Assembly (NCBI RefSeq): GCF_019059575.1
Contig: NW_024881529.1
Span: 310,001-374,000 of the forward strand
Direction of reading: 5' to 3'
DNA: 64,000 bases
DNA from: Amphibalanus amphitrite
Lineage: Eukaryota; Arthropoda; Thecostraca; Balanomorpha; Balanidae
In this document: in pieces, positions 35,426 through 47,604 of the stretch
Position numbering within the stretch: position 1 is the first letter of the stretch
How the letters are laid out: each line of letters opens with the position of its first letter
Program-made: the position numbers and the translations under genes
Notes under the pieces: model-generated
Told to the model about the DNA's origin: nothing
What the model saw: only the letters and a program-made list of their open reading frames with translations
Databases searched by the model: none

Positions 35426-37286
35426 CGTGGCGCGGCGGGGTGACGACGGTTTACAGGCACGGCTTGAATGAATCACATGACACGTCATGGCCAGTTTGCC
35501 AAGCACTATTTATTAACAATCGGCTAAAGTTTCGCCGTAGCTTGTTTCACTGAAAATTAGAGAGAAATGATAATAGCTTTGTGGCATCAGCTTCACATAT
35601 TTCTTGTCGAAAACATTTTCCCTTGGCTTCGAAACTGCGTGGAAGTGAGAGCTCTTCGCGTATGTCATGTTTTGTGAGCTGAAATATCAGAGCAAGCCAT
35701 TATTCTAACCTACGATATTTTTTGCCGAATTATTACAACGTTTGACTCATTTTCAGGTAATTATATGTAGAGTTGATGTAGAAAGAGGTCATGTCGCTAT
35801 AACGTTCTGAGATATCAAGAGAATGAGACAGGAGGGGCCGTCGTGCCCCTTCCCCTTCCGGGAGGGGGGGAGCTAAGGAATGGGTTAAGCATATTTGCAA
35901 TTTAACACAGATAACATTACGTAGTGAGTTCAGAACCCATTACTTATCGTTCAAACGATGAAGAAGTTGGATAATTCGACACATGATATCTTCAAGCTTT
36001 CAGGCTAAAACCGTTCCAACTAAAGTACATTTAGAGCAATTTCGGCAGAATTTATTGGAAGTGAAAGGAGATGTTCGCAGTAAGAGACCTTTCGGGAACC
36101 CACAAGTGTAAGATGGATCGGGTGATACGTTTCCGCCCAAGCTACCAGCCGAAAGGTCAGAAGTGATTGAACCAACAGGCTCTGCCAACCGGCAATGCTC
36201 CGCACAGAGAAGCTCTGCTCTAAAGGCGGCAATGTGTTCTGTCGCGTGCACGTGCAGATATGAATTGACATGATTTAAGATGATGAATTGACCCCATCTT
36301 TTGAAGTGATACATGCTCGCTGAGGCTGAGGAGGAAAGGTTGTAAAGGGTAGAAAACTCCTTTCGCAATCGAAACCATGGGAAATTATTGCTGATTGCCT
36401 TTCACTAAGGTCATCGTCAATTATCGTCAATTAATCAAGAAGGATGCTAAAATGTTCGGTCCTCTGTTATCCTACAGCTTAGCAGAAAAATACTTCATCT
36501 GTTGCCGTTGTTTTGATTAATGACTAAGTTTATAGAGCAGACGATCGTTTAGCATCTGTGAAATCAGAAACATTGGCATCTGCAACTGCCTTTAGAGTAA
36601 TTACGCCTTTTAGGTCTGGCGGCTCGAATGGCTAAGCCTGATGCGGAGACAACATTGGATTTATAGATGACTAACTGACATCTAATCAATAATTTGATGT
36701 GACCAGGTTAAAGTTCCTAATGGAGTTTCATCGGCCATTCAACTGTGCAGCCGTGCGGGCCAAAATTGTAAAACAATCAAAGGCTGCCGGTGTTTCTGGC
36801 AGCCTGATGTCTCCGGTCCATTGTAATGCGCGCAGCGCGGCCGTGTTACCAAATACAGACCGGACCGGCGGCCCAGAGATAGCACCGTCCGACATGAGCT
36901 CGACAGCTCAGTCGTGTGACAGCTTTATTGACTCCCGATTCCCCGCGAATCGCTAACGCGTTTCAATTTGGTCATAATTCAGCCTCCAACCACTTGTCAG
37001 TTCATATTGTCAAAAGAACGCATAGACAATGTGGTCATTCAGACTATAAAACTAATCACAGCTCATTTGCCATGAGATGGACGATCATATTGGAGTTACT
37101 CGATTAATGCAGCCGCAGCTAAAACTAGCGAGACTGATCTGTCGAGAAAAGGCTAAATGCAGTTGACAGTTGGCAGTTGCATTGCACTGTATTATATTTA
37201 ATGAAGTTCGCTGACATTGGGGAACAAATCAGATTGAGTATTTGGTTATCTGTGTCTAAAGAACGCCTGAAATATCGTGTTTAGTT
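35426..37286. other. Mostly gene-free interval with a small TTAA-family remnant
   Basis: At 35770-35887, AAAGAGGTCATGTCGC followed by GAGGGGCCGTCGTGCCCC, CCGGGAGGGG and GGGTTAA looks like the decayed right end of the AGGTCA family. A minus-strand frame (36000-36368, 122 codons) has no recognisable domain. The rest is AT-rich DNA without features. Confidence 0.35.
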
Positions 37287-37290
37287 TTAA

Positions 37291-38218
37291 CCCGGCAGCT
37301 GCTGGGGTATTTCGACACCCACCGTTTGCTGAGGGGGGGGGGGCGTTAAACGCCCCCAGCCGATAACTCGAGAACCAATAGGCGCAACGAAACGGACGAG
37401 GCGGCAAACGAAAGAACGCGACGAAACGCTTCAGATGAGTACTTTAAAGTTGCATTTTGAGGTCACAGGTCGGGTCAAGGTCAGGTCAAACACCTGAAAT
37501 CGGACTTTCAGTAGCATGGACTGCAGGACTTCGCAATTGGCGCCTCTCGTCATAAACTCTGTCAAAACGGTGCAAAATCCATCATATAAGGCCTACAAGA
37601 GTGTCAGCTCCATGTAGGGGTCAGTCAAGCATAGGTCTGGGTCAAGGTCAGGTCAACCGGGTAGGCACATATCCCCGAAAATCAAAACTGATATTCGCAG
37701 CTTGTGACACATGTATTATGGGTAATTTGGGGCGTAGAACACGATGGTGACATTCATTTTATCATATGTGTACGTGTTTGACTCAAAAAGTTCAATTTAA
37801 GAAATGCATGTATCATGGTCGTGAAGTAGTCACGAGAAATTGCCAAGATTCAGTTCAAGATTTTGGAAAAGGAGGAACGATAATCAATAATCGAAGATGG
37901 CCATTTGATTGTTCATGGTATTGGCAGCCTAAGAGCGTTTACGGCATGTCTGTATGTCTATTCCGTGATTTTATATGATTTTTTGAACATATAACGTTTT
38001 TGGTCGAAAACTCAGAAATCATGACGTCACTAAAACCTCGATATTTCAAAAAATTTCCGACCGATTTTTTTGAAATTTTGACACAATAAACCTGAATCAA
38101 TTTTCTACAGGTACTCAAAAATTTGGCGCGCCTGCGGCGCGCCGTTTTTATGCTATGGCTCGGCGAAAAAAAAGTGGGGGCGTTTAACGCCCCCCCCCCC
38201 CCCCCAGCAACTCGCGGG
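37291..38218 (+). mobile_element. TTAA element D (928 bp)
   Basis: TTAA flanks (37287-37290 and 38219-38222). The left two-step end is CCCGGCAGCTGCTGGGG, spacer TATTTCGACACCC, then TTTGCTGAGGGG with hairpin core GCGTTAAACGC. The right end, on the other strand, is CCCGCGAGTTGCTGGGG with the matching core. The interior starts AACTCGAGAACCAATAGG and holds GGGTCAAGGTCAGGTCAAAC twice. Near the right end is the palindromic GGCGCGCCTGCGGCGCGCC. No coding frame. Confidence 0.85.
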
Positions 38219-39059
38219 TTAAAGGCTGAACAAATTTATAGCTAGCGATAGAGCAGCACAGCGTATAAGAAAGGAAAAAGAAAAAGACAGTGGCCTGAGT
38301 GATACTAATCAGTGTTTCATTAACGGATAAAGAGGTGCTTACATATTATCTTCCGATGGTGTCATGGTTATGGCCACGGGGGTGTCCAGTTTGTTTGAGG
38401 AGACGGAACAGGCCCCATTCTCAGCAAAGTCAATAGCATGTAATATCGAGTGAAATCATCCCATTTTCCAAAATGATTCGTCATCCCATTGGCTGTGCCA
38501 CACATACATTATTATATTATGCGAATGCTGAGAATATAGGTGGAATGGGACATCCTGGGTCCTGGGATAAAAGTAGCATAAATGCTGCTTGAAATGACAG
38601 CCGGTTTATATGTTTCTGTGATGAAATGTAGTTCAAGTTAACACTTCTCTTGAAATGAGCAAAACGATTATTAATTTGATATTGCTGAGACGATGCCTGC
38701 TTTTCATAAAGTTTGGCTGTCATTTAATGTTGACCTCTCCGCCATTGATATATTTCACGTTCATTTCATTGCAATGCGAACGTTTTCAGGCATAGACTTG
38801 ACATTTTTGCGTTACTGCAGCAGTGCGTTTGCCAAGCACTGTAAATGGTTCTTTTCATGCTGCAAAAGATGTGTGAGCTTTATGCTATGGATAGTCTGAC
38901 CTTTGGGTCATACATTTCAGTAGCAGTTTTCATGTCACCGAATGCTGAGTAGAGCACAAATTATGCATTGGTCTCTTAAATGCGATTCCATTTTTACACA
39001 TCTATTTACACCTTATCCGGACTGGATCAATAGATTTCATCAGCTTACAGAAGAGTATA

Positions 39060-40029
39060 CGAGGTGTGGCTAAAAAGAAACCGGACTGCTCGTGCTGACC
39101 ATAAAGTAGGGGGCTCGAAAACTAGCGAGACACTGGACATTAATCTTTATCATATTGTCGTGATGTGTGCCATACGGCACCTCGATATCGCTATTATTCT
39201 CCTTTCCACAGCTCTTTGTTTTATTGATGACGGTGACGCTTGTCACTCCGGTCTGGATGTCCTCGACTGGTTCAAAATGGGTTTCCTTGACGATGTTTTT
39301 CATTTCAGGGAACAGCCAAAAGTCACAGGGAGGGAGGTTTGGCAAATAGGAGGGTGCTTGAGCACCGCGACCTGCTTTTCGGCAACGAACTGCTGAACGC
39401 TAATGGCAGAATGCGCGGGAGCGTTGTCGTGATGGAGCACCCAGTTCTTGGCTTCCCAGAAACTGCACTTGGTGCGCCTGACTCGTGAAATGAGGCGTCC
39501 CAGGTCTTCCTTGTAGAAGTGGCTGGTCGACTGTGGTACACCTCCAGCACGAACTGGCGGTGAACGAATCCCCTATGATCGAAAAAGACGATCAATGTCA
39601 TCTCCACTCTCGACTTCGACATGCGCGCGGACGTTGCTGGACCTCCAGACCTTGGGGTCATCACCGACATCCTCACGACCAGTGCTGAACCTCGTATGCC
39701 ATTCAAACACTTGCATGTTACACATGACTTGCTCCCCATTAACAGCCTTGAACAGATTCAGCGTCTCTGTTGGACTTTTCTCCAGTCTGGAAAGGAACGT
39801 GATGTTTCCTCTTTTTTCGAAGTTCATTGTAGAAGCCTGGCGATGACAAGGCCGCCGAACATCGATAAAACAAAGAGCTGTGGAAAGGAGAATAATTGCG
39901 ATATCGAGATGCCGTTTGGCACACATCACGAAAATATGCTAAAGATTAATGCTAAGTGTCTCGCTAGTCTTCGAGTCCCCTAGTTTATGGCCAGCACGAG
40001 CAGTCCGGTTTCTTTTTAGCCACACCTCG
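39060..40029 (-). mobile_element. Defective mariner element with 170-bp terminal inverted repeats
   Basis: TA stands at both ends (39058-39059 and 40030-40031). Each end begins CGAGGTGTGGCTAAAAAG, and the inverted match extends about 170 bp with few differences. On the minus strand the start reads MNFEKRGNITF (from 39827), then an HTH region (QVMCNMQVFEWHTRF, GREDVGDDP), then LIVFFDHRGFVHRQFV, a frame-shifted HHDNAPAHS piece and PPCDFWLFPEMKN. These are the mariner D,D34D landmarks. The stretch with the first catalytic Asp appears deleted and the frame is shifted at least twice, so it cannot make transposase. The element is 970 bp against the usual 1.3 kb. Confidence 0.85.
39240..39827 (-). 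pseudogene. Mariner transposase remnant
   Basis: Pieces of the HTH DNA-binding half and the C-terminal catalytic half lie in three frames of the minus strand. The second Asp (in HHDNAPAH) and third (in PPCDFWLFP) are recognisable; the segment normally carrying the first Asp is missing between HVEVE and MTLIVFFD. The final residues (TKSCGKENN) are encoded inside the inverted repeat itself, so both ends of the element can read the same peptide. Confidence 0.75.
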
Positions 40030-40031
40030 TA

Positions 40032-40800
40032 TATGTAGCAAATATGTACATTATACTAACAATGTAACATTACAAAAGACTGCTACAGCCGTGCACGTCT
40101 TTCGCTCAGTGCCCGGCTATTTCTTAATGTGTTAGACAGCGCTTAGTTGAATCGCTTAGAACTGAAAGAACTTTACAGCATGGACGCTTAGTTTCGTAAG
40201 TTTTGTTCGGCATTGTTACGCCAAATGATAGATTTATAACTACTTTACACGACAATGCCATGTATTTTATCAACTACATTGGTTGAAAACCGCGTCCGAT
40301 ATGCTGTTCGAACTGACTATGTAAATGTGCCAACAAGAATGATCGGCAATTTGTCCTTTCATTATCTCTCATGCTCGTGTAAACTGATTACCTTCACTGT
40401 TCCTCCATTTTGTTTTTACGCTCGACCAGCTAGGAAACATGAGGCTGGAGCCACATACGAATGGTTGGGTTGAAAGCGGCACCGGCTAGGCGACATTAAA
40501 CAAATACTAAGTATCTTCACTGGGTGAGTTCGAACTCCATCCCCCGCGATGTTCAAAACTGCGCTGCTCTGGCAGCCAGGCAAAGGTTCAAAACCTACAG
40601 CATGTTTGGCTTCAGTCTCTAGACTTGCGGACATTAACTGTTCGCAAATTCACCTATCCTAGCCTGGAAGATTCAAACCACAACTCCACCATTTCAACCA
40701 CCATGCCGGGGGTGAGCACTGAGCTGCTTACTGCTCACGCGCTGCTCACGCAGTGAGATGGTGGTGAGCAGTGCCAGTCCCACCAGATCCTGCTCACTTC
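40032..40800. other. Gene-free interval
   Basis: No gene recognised. GAGTTCGAACTC near 40530 resembles a tRNA B box, but no A box or fold goes with it. TGCTCACGCGCTGCTCACGC near 40731 is a small duplication. Confidence 0.4.
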
Positions 40801-41060
40801 TCACAGCTGACACTCTGCTGAGCTGTCGGTAAGCACACTGAGCACGCTCCAATCACTGTCAGTGATCCCGACCAGCTGGCTGGCGCCGATAATTCCACGA
40901 TTTCCGGACCGATTCCAGAGCAGCTCGGGCCGACGGCCGCGCGCCACCGGCGCCACGTGCCGTCCGTGGGGGTCGCACGTGCCGCCGTCGACGGACACGA
41001 GCCGGCCATCGTTCGACGTCCGGTAGCCGAACGACACCGAGCGTCGCGTCAGAGGCGATG
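40801..41060 (-). CDS. Possible host exon, function unknown
   Basis: A GC-rich minus-strand frame of about 85 codons reads SFGYRTSNDGRLVSVDGGTC and continues to a stop (SSAECQL). Codon third positions are mostly G or C, unlike the surroundings, which hints at coding. An overlapping frame upstream (to 41251) reads FIGQYCSIGRAPVDVTWH and could belong to the same gene across a break or splice. No known domain, no clear splice sites. It may equally be CpG-rich non-coding DNA. Confidence 0.2.
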
Positions 41061-41251
41061 TGCCAGGTCACGTCGACGGGTGCCCGTCCGATCGAACAAT
41101 ATTGGCCGATGAAGACAGCCCTGATGGGGTCTGTCTTCAACGAAGAGGCACAGCTGGACGTTGAGTGAAAGAATGAGGGATTATGTTTGTAGTATGCTAC
41201 TCGAACAGTCATGTGTTCTGATGCACAGCACGCACAGACCTTTTCTGACAC

Positions 41252-42442
41252 TTGCTCGATGATGATTTCTCATCAGTCTGTTTCTTTCTAAATGTGTTTC
41301 CTTCTCTTTGAAATAAACTATGACTCGCGCACATGTGTAGTCAAGATTATTGGACTAAATCCAGCTCGGAATAACTACGTAGCTTATCAGTTACATATAT
41401 ATTTATGCGTCGTTGCATATCATAGCATTTCATATAACATAATTTACCTATTTGTCATAGCAGCTTAGCAAAACCATCTTTGCAAGAGTTGATCTTTCAT
41501 ATGGCTTCAAAGTGCCTGGGGACTCTTTGATGGAGGATATTCTTGTAATGAAAGAGCACATTACAAGTTTATTTAAGAAAGTGTGAATAATGTCAACCGA
41601 AAGCTGACAAAGTCGAGAAACAAATAGCAATGCCGAGTTCTAGTGCTGTATCAAGCCACAATGCATCGGAATCGTTCATGTACAGTGTACGTACACGCAG
41701 TTTCCAAAGGCTTTACAGTAGCCGAGATGGCAGTGACACGATTGCAATGGGACCTGATGAGTTGATGACCAATGGCATTGGACGCTGTCTAGGACCAGAC
41801 CGGACCAGATTAAACTAGCACGGAATGTTGGACATCAGTCGAACAAACAGAGGACATCAGTCGAACAAACAGACTAGCAGAAAAACGACCGCTTTGATCA
41901 CTTCCTCTGCTCCCCGCCTGGAAAATACAGCATCCGAATCGCCCCATCACGCTCCGCTGAACAAAAAAACTACCTGCTCACATCCAGCTATTCGCGAAGG
42001 AATCTTGCAGCGGTTTTCACATTTCCCATGCTTGTGGTGAGCGAGCATAGCAGAGGCTACAGGCATGTCACACAGCAGTGTAATTACAAATAGAAACACC
42101 CGATTAACTCGCAAAGTCAATTAGCTGTCAGGTTAACGCGACATGAGATGGTTCGCTGCGACGACAGGGAACGTGTTATCCGATTTTCACACGATCGTTA
42201 GACCGGGCTGTAAACTGAAGCGCCGACTCGCTGTACGGTGTAAACGCTCCCCCATAGGATACGTCTATTGGCAGCTGGTGCCGCAGCTGATTGAACGAGG
42301 AAGGCACAAGCAAACACGACAAACAGCACACATAACGCATGTCGCATATCACAAACATGAGCAAAGGTAAGTGCATTGCCTGCAAGGATTTCTAAGAAAA
42401 CTGCAGTTTTGTAATGGCACAAGTATAATAGCAACCTCTGTT
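41252..42442. other. Gene-free interval
   Basis: A small perfect duplication, ACATCAGTCGAACAAACAGA, lies at about 41832-41873. The phrase ATGAGCAAAG|GTAAGT near 42358 could be the end of a short first exon, but nothing supports it. Otherwise nothing is recognised. Confidence 0.35.
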
Positions 42443-42446
42443 TTAA

Positions 42447-43452
42447 CCCGCGCACCGACGGGGGGGGGCGGATATCCGCCCCCCCCCCCTGAGGTTTTTC
42501 GCAAATAGCGGGAAAACCGCGGCGCGTAGCGCCGCGAAATTTTGTATGACTATTCCCTTATCAATTTTACACATGGTGTGCAAGTTTGAACCTCCTACCT
42601 TTCAAGGTCAGGTCACCAGGTCACTTTGAATGACCCAACCTCAAGTCACTTTTTTGCAGCTTTGTCACCGTGCCAGAGCTACAGTAGATGTCGGAGGCCT
42701 TTGAAAGTCGCAGGATGTTATTAGGTCATTAGTAGCTACAAGTTGTATATCTCGGAATTTTGATATCGGTGACCTAAGGTCAGGTCAATTTCGCGACCTC
42801 CCCATTATAAGTCAATGGGGGAAAAATCAACTCCCTGTTTTTACCACTAAAACGGGTCGGAATGGCCCCATATACCATACATGACTTCATATACGATCAA
42901 CCTTCACTACCTTGAGGTCTGTTTTGCTGTTGGGCAGCTGTGAGGTCATGTGACGTCATCAAAGGTCACCAAAGGTTTTTGGCCAATAACTCCGTACAGG
43001 AACAAGATACAGACGCGTGGATGGTCTCATTGTGTTCAGCTCGTCAAGACGCATCGAATGATATACATGATGACCTCGAGGTCACGTGACCTGAGGTCAA
43101 CCTTTGACCTTGACCTTTCGAGGTCAACATATATATCATTCGATGCGGATTGACGAGAGGGTCACGATGATGCCCTTAGTTTGTTCCTATCTTGACTAAT
43201 TCGAAAGTTATTCGAGAAAAACTCTCTCCATATTTAGCGCCGCCATTTTGACTTTTTCGACCCCTGTGACGTCATCTTTGACCTGACCTGAAAATGACCT
43301 TAGTAAAAATTGTAGATCTTGACCGTGCGTATCCGATGCCGTTTACCGCTTGTCGCTATCTTGCTTCGTTCTCGAGATCTCAGGGGGGGGGGCGGTCATC
43401 CGCCCCCCCCCCGTCGGTACTAAGTTGGCGCAGACCCCCGTCGGTGCGCGGG
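42447..43452 (-). mobile_element. TTAA element E (1006 bp)
   Basis: TTAA flanks (42443-42446 and 43453-43456). The left end is CCCGCGCACCGACGGGG with the palindromic core GCGGATATCCGC. The right end, on the other strand, is CCCGCGCACCGACGGGGG, spacer TCTGCGCCAACTT, then GTACCGACGGGG. An 18-bp terminal repeat is perfect, and the tag CCGACGG occurs three times. The interior has GTCAGGTCACCAGGTCAC, paired ATCATTCGATGCGG blocks, and at the right ATCTCGAGAACGAAGCAAG like element A. No coding frame. Confidence 0.85.
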
Positions 43453-43456
43453 TTAA

Positions 43457-46240
43457 GACACAGTTGAAGATCATTGAAAATGCCGTAAATGATGATTGAA
43501 GGATTTTCCGTCCATTGCACTAATCAGTTTTGTAAGTACAGTGTGAGGTGTCCAATTTATTTATGGACCACTTAACGCCCTGTGACGTAATCCTTCTCCC
43601 GTGACGGTGGACTTTTTCCAATAAGCGCAAGATCCGCCTGTAGATGACGCTAGAAATAACAGGTTGGAATGTTCTACGGCCAACAGATACTCTGCACTCC
43701 ATGTCCTGACCACCTGCCTCACCAGCAATACCAATACCCTCGCCCGTTGATTGCGCAGTCGCGGCGCTGCCTTCGGCACTGTGGCGCAGTGTCTTATTGG
43801 CCCGTCTTATTGCCTGCCATCAAACATATTGATTGAGAAATTCCAGCATTTGATAAAACATGACGGCTTATGAGTTGTTTGTTGTTTCTATATACGGAAT
43901 TATATGAGGCGAGGAAAGTGTTTCGGACGAGGTTTTTTTCTGCCAGTGTTTGGGGCGCAATAAGTTCAATGCAATGGTTTTCAAATTAAAACTCGTAACA
44001 ACTTGATGAATCAGCGTTAATTACAAAAGGGGCTCAAACCAAGGAATATGTTCTGCATTTTATGCACGAAAATTATCATAAATACAGACTTATTGCTTCC
44101 TCTGTTGTTATCGAGAGTGGTTACATTCAGTTAGTATGCATGCAGAAATTTTCTGTTATGGGTGTAGGTACTGCTTCGGCCTGGCAGCGATAGCTTTTTT
44201 GGTGACTATTGCATTGTTTTATATTTTCGATTAATGTAAGTTTTTTTCAAACACGAAACTTCATCTTACTCCAGCAGCGACCCAGTTACAACAATAGTAA
44301 TGGTTGATAAGAGTGAAGATGTTGATTTAGAGATAGACAAATTATAACAGCATAAAAAGGCGAAGCAATGCCTGAATAACGCATAACGAGCTGTTTTATC
44401 TGAATAAATAACCATCCGACATACCTAAAGACTAATGAGCTCATTATCGAATGTTTACTTTTATTTAATTTCTAGAATATCGAATCGATAGTTTGTCTAT
44501 ATCCAATTACGTTCAGGTCAGGAGCCTCGGGGCTGTTCAGGACTGTTTGCGGCGCACGCACTGTCCTCGGGCGGTGCAGGGCCCGTTAATTATGTTACCA
44601 GACGGGGACACGCCCCACCACTATCCCATCACCGCGACCTGGGCGCAGTTCTCAGAGCAGCGGGTCCGCGTATCCCACCAGCTGCCGACACATCGGAAAC
44701 CGGTGCGCAGTCAAAGACAAAGAGCAGTGCCGATCACCTCGGAGGGAAGAAAGGTGGGGGAGTGGGAGGGTGGCTAAGATGGAGAGTTTTCATCTTCAGT
44801 GTGCTCTGTCGATCTACTTTATCTGCTTCTGAAGTTTTCGAAAGGTATTGTTGTTCATTGCTTTTTTGTGACGCACGCGCCTTGCTTTTTTTGTAAAAGG
44901 TAGGTACTGTTTAAGTTATCGATAGAAGTGGCTCATCATTTTCTTCAAGTACATACATTCCACATGCTCATTTAAATTCACAACATTTAAAGTCGATATC
45001 TTGCTGAAAGATACATGAATTACGAATTTATGGTTACTTCAGATGTTCTATGCAACGCATAAATACACACAATTATGTTTGTTAATTATGAACTATTAGA
45101 CATATAGTTGCGACGTTTCGTGGTTTTGCAGCCAGGCTCATGCCTCACAGCTCTTAACACTATCCGTCAAATATTCCCAAAAATGGGATATTGAAGGAAG
45201 ATGCTTGGAACTTTGTTTTCATGTGAAACAGGACATGCATACCGAGCACAGTGTAGGTATGCACACAGTGTACAGTGTACTACAGTGTACTACACAATAC
45301 ACATATAATTGGATATGCCCATTGGTCAGGATAGGATATGTGTATGTAAACGGTATTTTTTTAGTTTGTTGATTAAGCATATTGGTTAACAAACGAATGG
45401 GAAGAAAAATACGATTCATCAACTGTTTTTGCATCGTTATTTGTTGCTAGGCTGGCCTTACTTTGCGTTACAAAGCAAACTTTGTTGAAAAACATCAGCT
45501 GCTGTCTGAAGTTAACAATGCTGCAGCTACTGTGCTGTAATAAAGGAACCAGATGCAATATGTAACATCAAAACTGCAGCATCAAAAGGACTGGCACTCT
45601 GAGAGGAGCATGAAAAACTCTGTTGGCTGCCGTGTCATGGCACGCTGACAATGCTAAGAAGCCGTTTATGAATCTCGCCTCCAATTGCGCTCATCGATGA
45701 GCAATCTTGATATGTTGTAGCTTGCGTTTGAAGAATGGAAAGCCGTTATAGGGGCAATGTGTGCGATATGCTGGTTGCTAATAATGAGGGACACACGCCA
45801 TTCTTGAGGAGTGCTAATACTCGTACTTTTAACCAAACCACATGAATAGTAGTTACTAGTTTCTATTTTTTAATCAATTAACTTAGGTACTTTGTAGATG
45901 CTATGAGGCTGAATAATAAAAAAAGATAAAAAATGATTGCGATTCTCTAGGAGAGAAAACATTTGTCATGCATTCGTTATAATGGTGTTTGTTTGCTCAG
46001 GTTGCAGGGGCGCGGTGAAAATTTCACTATTACGTTAAAAACATGTGGAACCATATCCAAATTGCAACATACATCAAGGATTGGGTGTTGTTCCATGAAA
46101 TCAGCCAGCTGAAGTATGCGGGTAGGCCGCTAAATCGTCATCGCAAACCCCACGCGGGCCCGAAACCACCAAGATGTGTTTGACTTCAACCGACACTAAA
46201 AATAAAACTCTTCGGTCTACACACCAGTAAAGTAATCGTC
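43457..46240. other. Gene-free interval, one weak exon-like block
   Basis: A + strand block at about 44513-44775 is GC-rich and open (RSLGAVQDCLRRTHCPRAVQ) after TTACGTTCAG, a possible acceptor, but has no domain. ACAGTGTACTACAGTGTAC repeats near 45290. The remainder is AT-rich without features. Confidence 0.3.
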
Positions 46241-46577
46241 GGCAAGGTCAGGCGTTGGGTGCGCAGGGCGACATTGCGAAATGCCAAAGATGGGGGTGAT
46301 GCGGGCGGGTGTGGGCGCTGTTCACCGGCCGAGATGAGGGTGCTGCTGTCCGGCCGAGCTGGGGGGGGGGGGGGGCTGCAGCTGGTTGGAGCTCGCCGGG
46401 TCTAGTGATGAAGCCTGAGCCGCGGCGCCTCAGCCGGCAGCGGAGCGGCCCCAATCACAGTACCGTCCCTCGGGAGCAGGCCTCCAAAGCCGCGCGGTGT
46501 CGCGGCTCGCTGCCATCCGCCCAGCCGCCATGCAACGCAGCGGCGCACCCGTCGCCGAAAGTGAATTCTACACACAT
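46241..46577 (+). other. CpG-rich block ending in a possible short first exon
   Basis: The block is GC-rich with a G-run of about 15 near 46365. At its right edge an ATG in strong context (CAGCCGCCATGC, ATG at 46530) opens 16 codons, MQRSGAPVAESEFYTH, and runs into CAT|GTAAGT, a consensus donor at 46578. This is the shape of a CpG-island promoter with a short first coding exon, but no following exon is identified. Confidence 0.3.
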
Positions 46578-47600
46578 GTAAGTTTTCCGTAAGGAAGGAA
46601 AGCCACGCACAATTGAACGGACGGAAGCATGTGAATAATTAAAAGTCAATGTGCGGTTGAGGATGTTTTAACGGCCTTGGTTTTAACTGTTTGTGGCTGC
46701 CTTTGCGTCACGCCGAGTCATGGCAGTAGTGCATGGATGTGAACTTCCTCGTATATGAAGTGCATTTGGACAATCTGACACCGTTTGCAAAGAAATTAGC
46801 CAACATCACACATACCATGACCAAAATGACTGGATACTGTTTTTATCCAGCTTTCCAAAGTTAGTGCGGAAATCGGCAGTATCAAATTAGGTAGCGAGTC
46901 GGACAAAAAAGGCTGCAGGATGAGCTGCCATATCAAATGATATGCAACACGATTTCTCTCTTCCGTTTTTACTTGTGTAAAAAATTAGCATATCATGCAT
47001 GATTGTAGGAAATCGTGCTTAAAAGTGTTAATCACAGCTCATCCTAGTCCAGGTCATCAGGTCAAGTTTAGTAGCAGCATGTCTAAAAAAGTTATGTGAT
47101 TATGTCATTCCTACAAGTTGTCTATGTTAGGTATAGATCATGGTAGGTCTTATAAGTTATAAGATCATCAGCAATTTTCAAACAACATTTTTGATGGAGT
47201 CGGTAGAGCGATGAAAGCTCTAGGAATGTGTTCAGGTCAACAAAATAAATATGTTGATGATCACCTGACCTGTTTTTAGTCAGGACATGACCTTGACCAA
47301 TGAACATGAGGTTGAATTTTAAAGGTGACCGTATAAGGTCGGAGAGACTCTAATAACAGTTCTTTTTTTAGGCTTTTAATGACAAGGTAACCGAAGGTTT
47401 GTGTTCGATAGGTAAAGAAATCCTTCGTTAGAGTTATGATGCTTTATTGAAAAACAAAAACAAACCTGAGTTGTTGCAAGAGCATGGCATGTTAGCAAGT
47501 TAGCAACATGTTAGCAAGAGTATGGCAATGATCAATTCAGCAGAATAATATCAAACACTACCGCGTTTCCGTTATTTTTCTTGCGTTAATCAACTAAAAA
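46578..47600. other. Interval with an old AGGTCA-family remnant
   Basis: The part at about 47040-47350 has GTCCAGGTCATCAGGTCAAG, CACCTGACCTG and GACATGACCTTGACC, with no ends visible. Small duplications of TGTTAGCAAG occur near 47490. No gene recognised. Confidence 0.35.
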
Positions 47601-47604
47601 ATAA

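Noticed and set aside
40528-40600. tRNA or SINE at GAGTTCGAACTC
   Set aside because: The palindromic B-box-like word stands without a convincing A box, fold or repeat copy.
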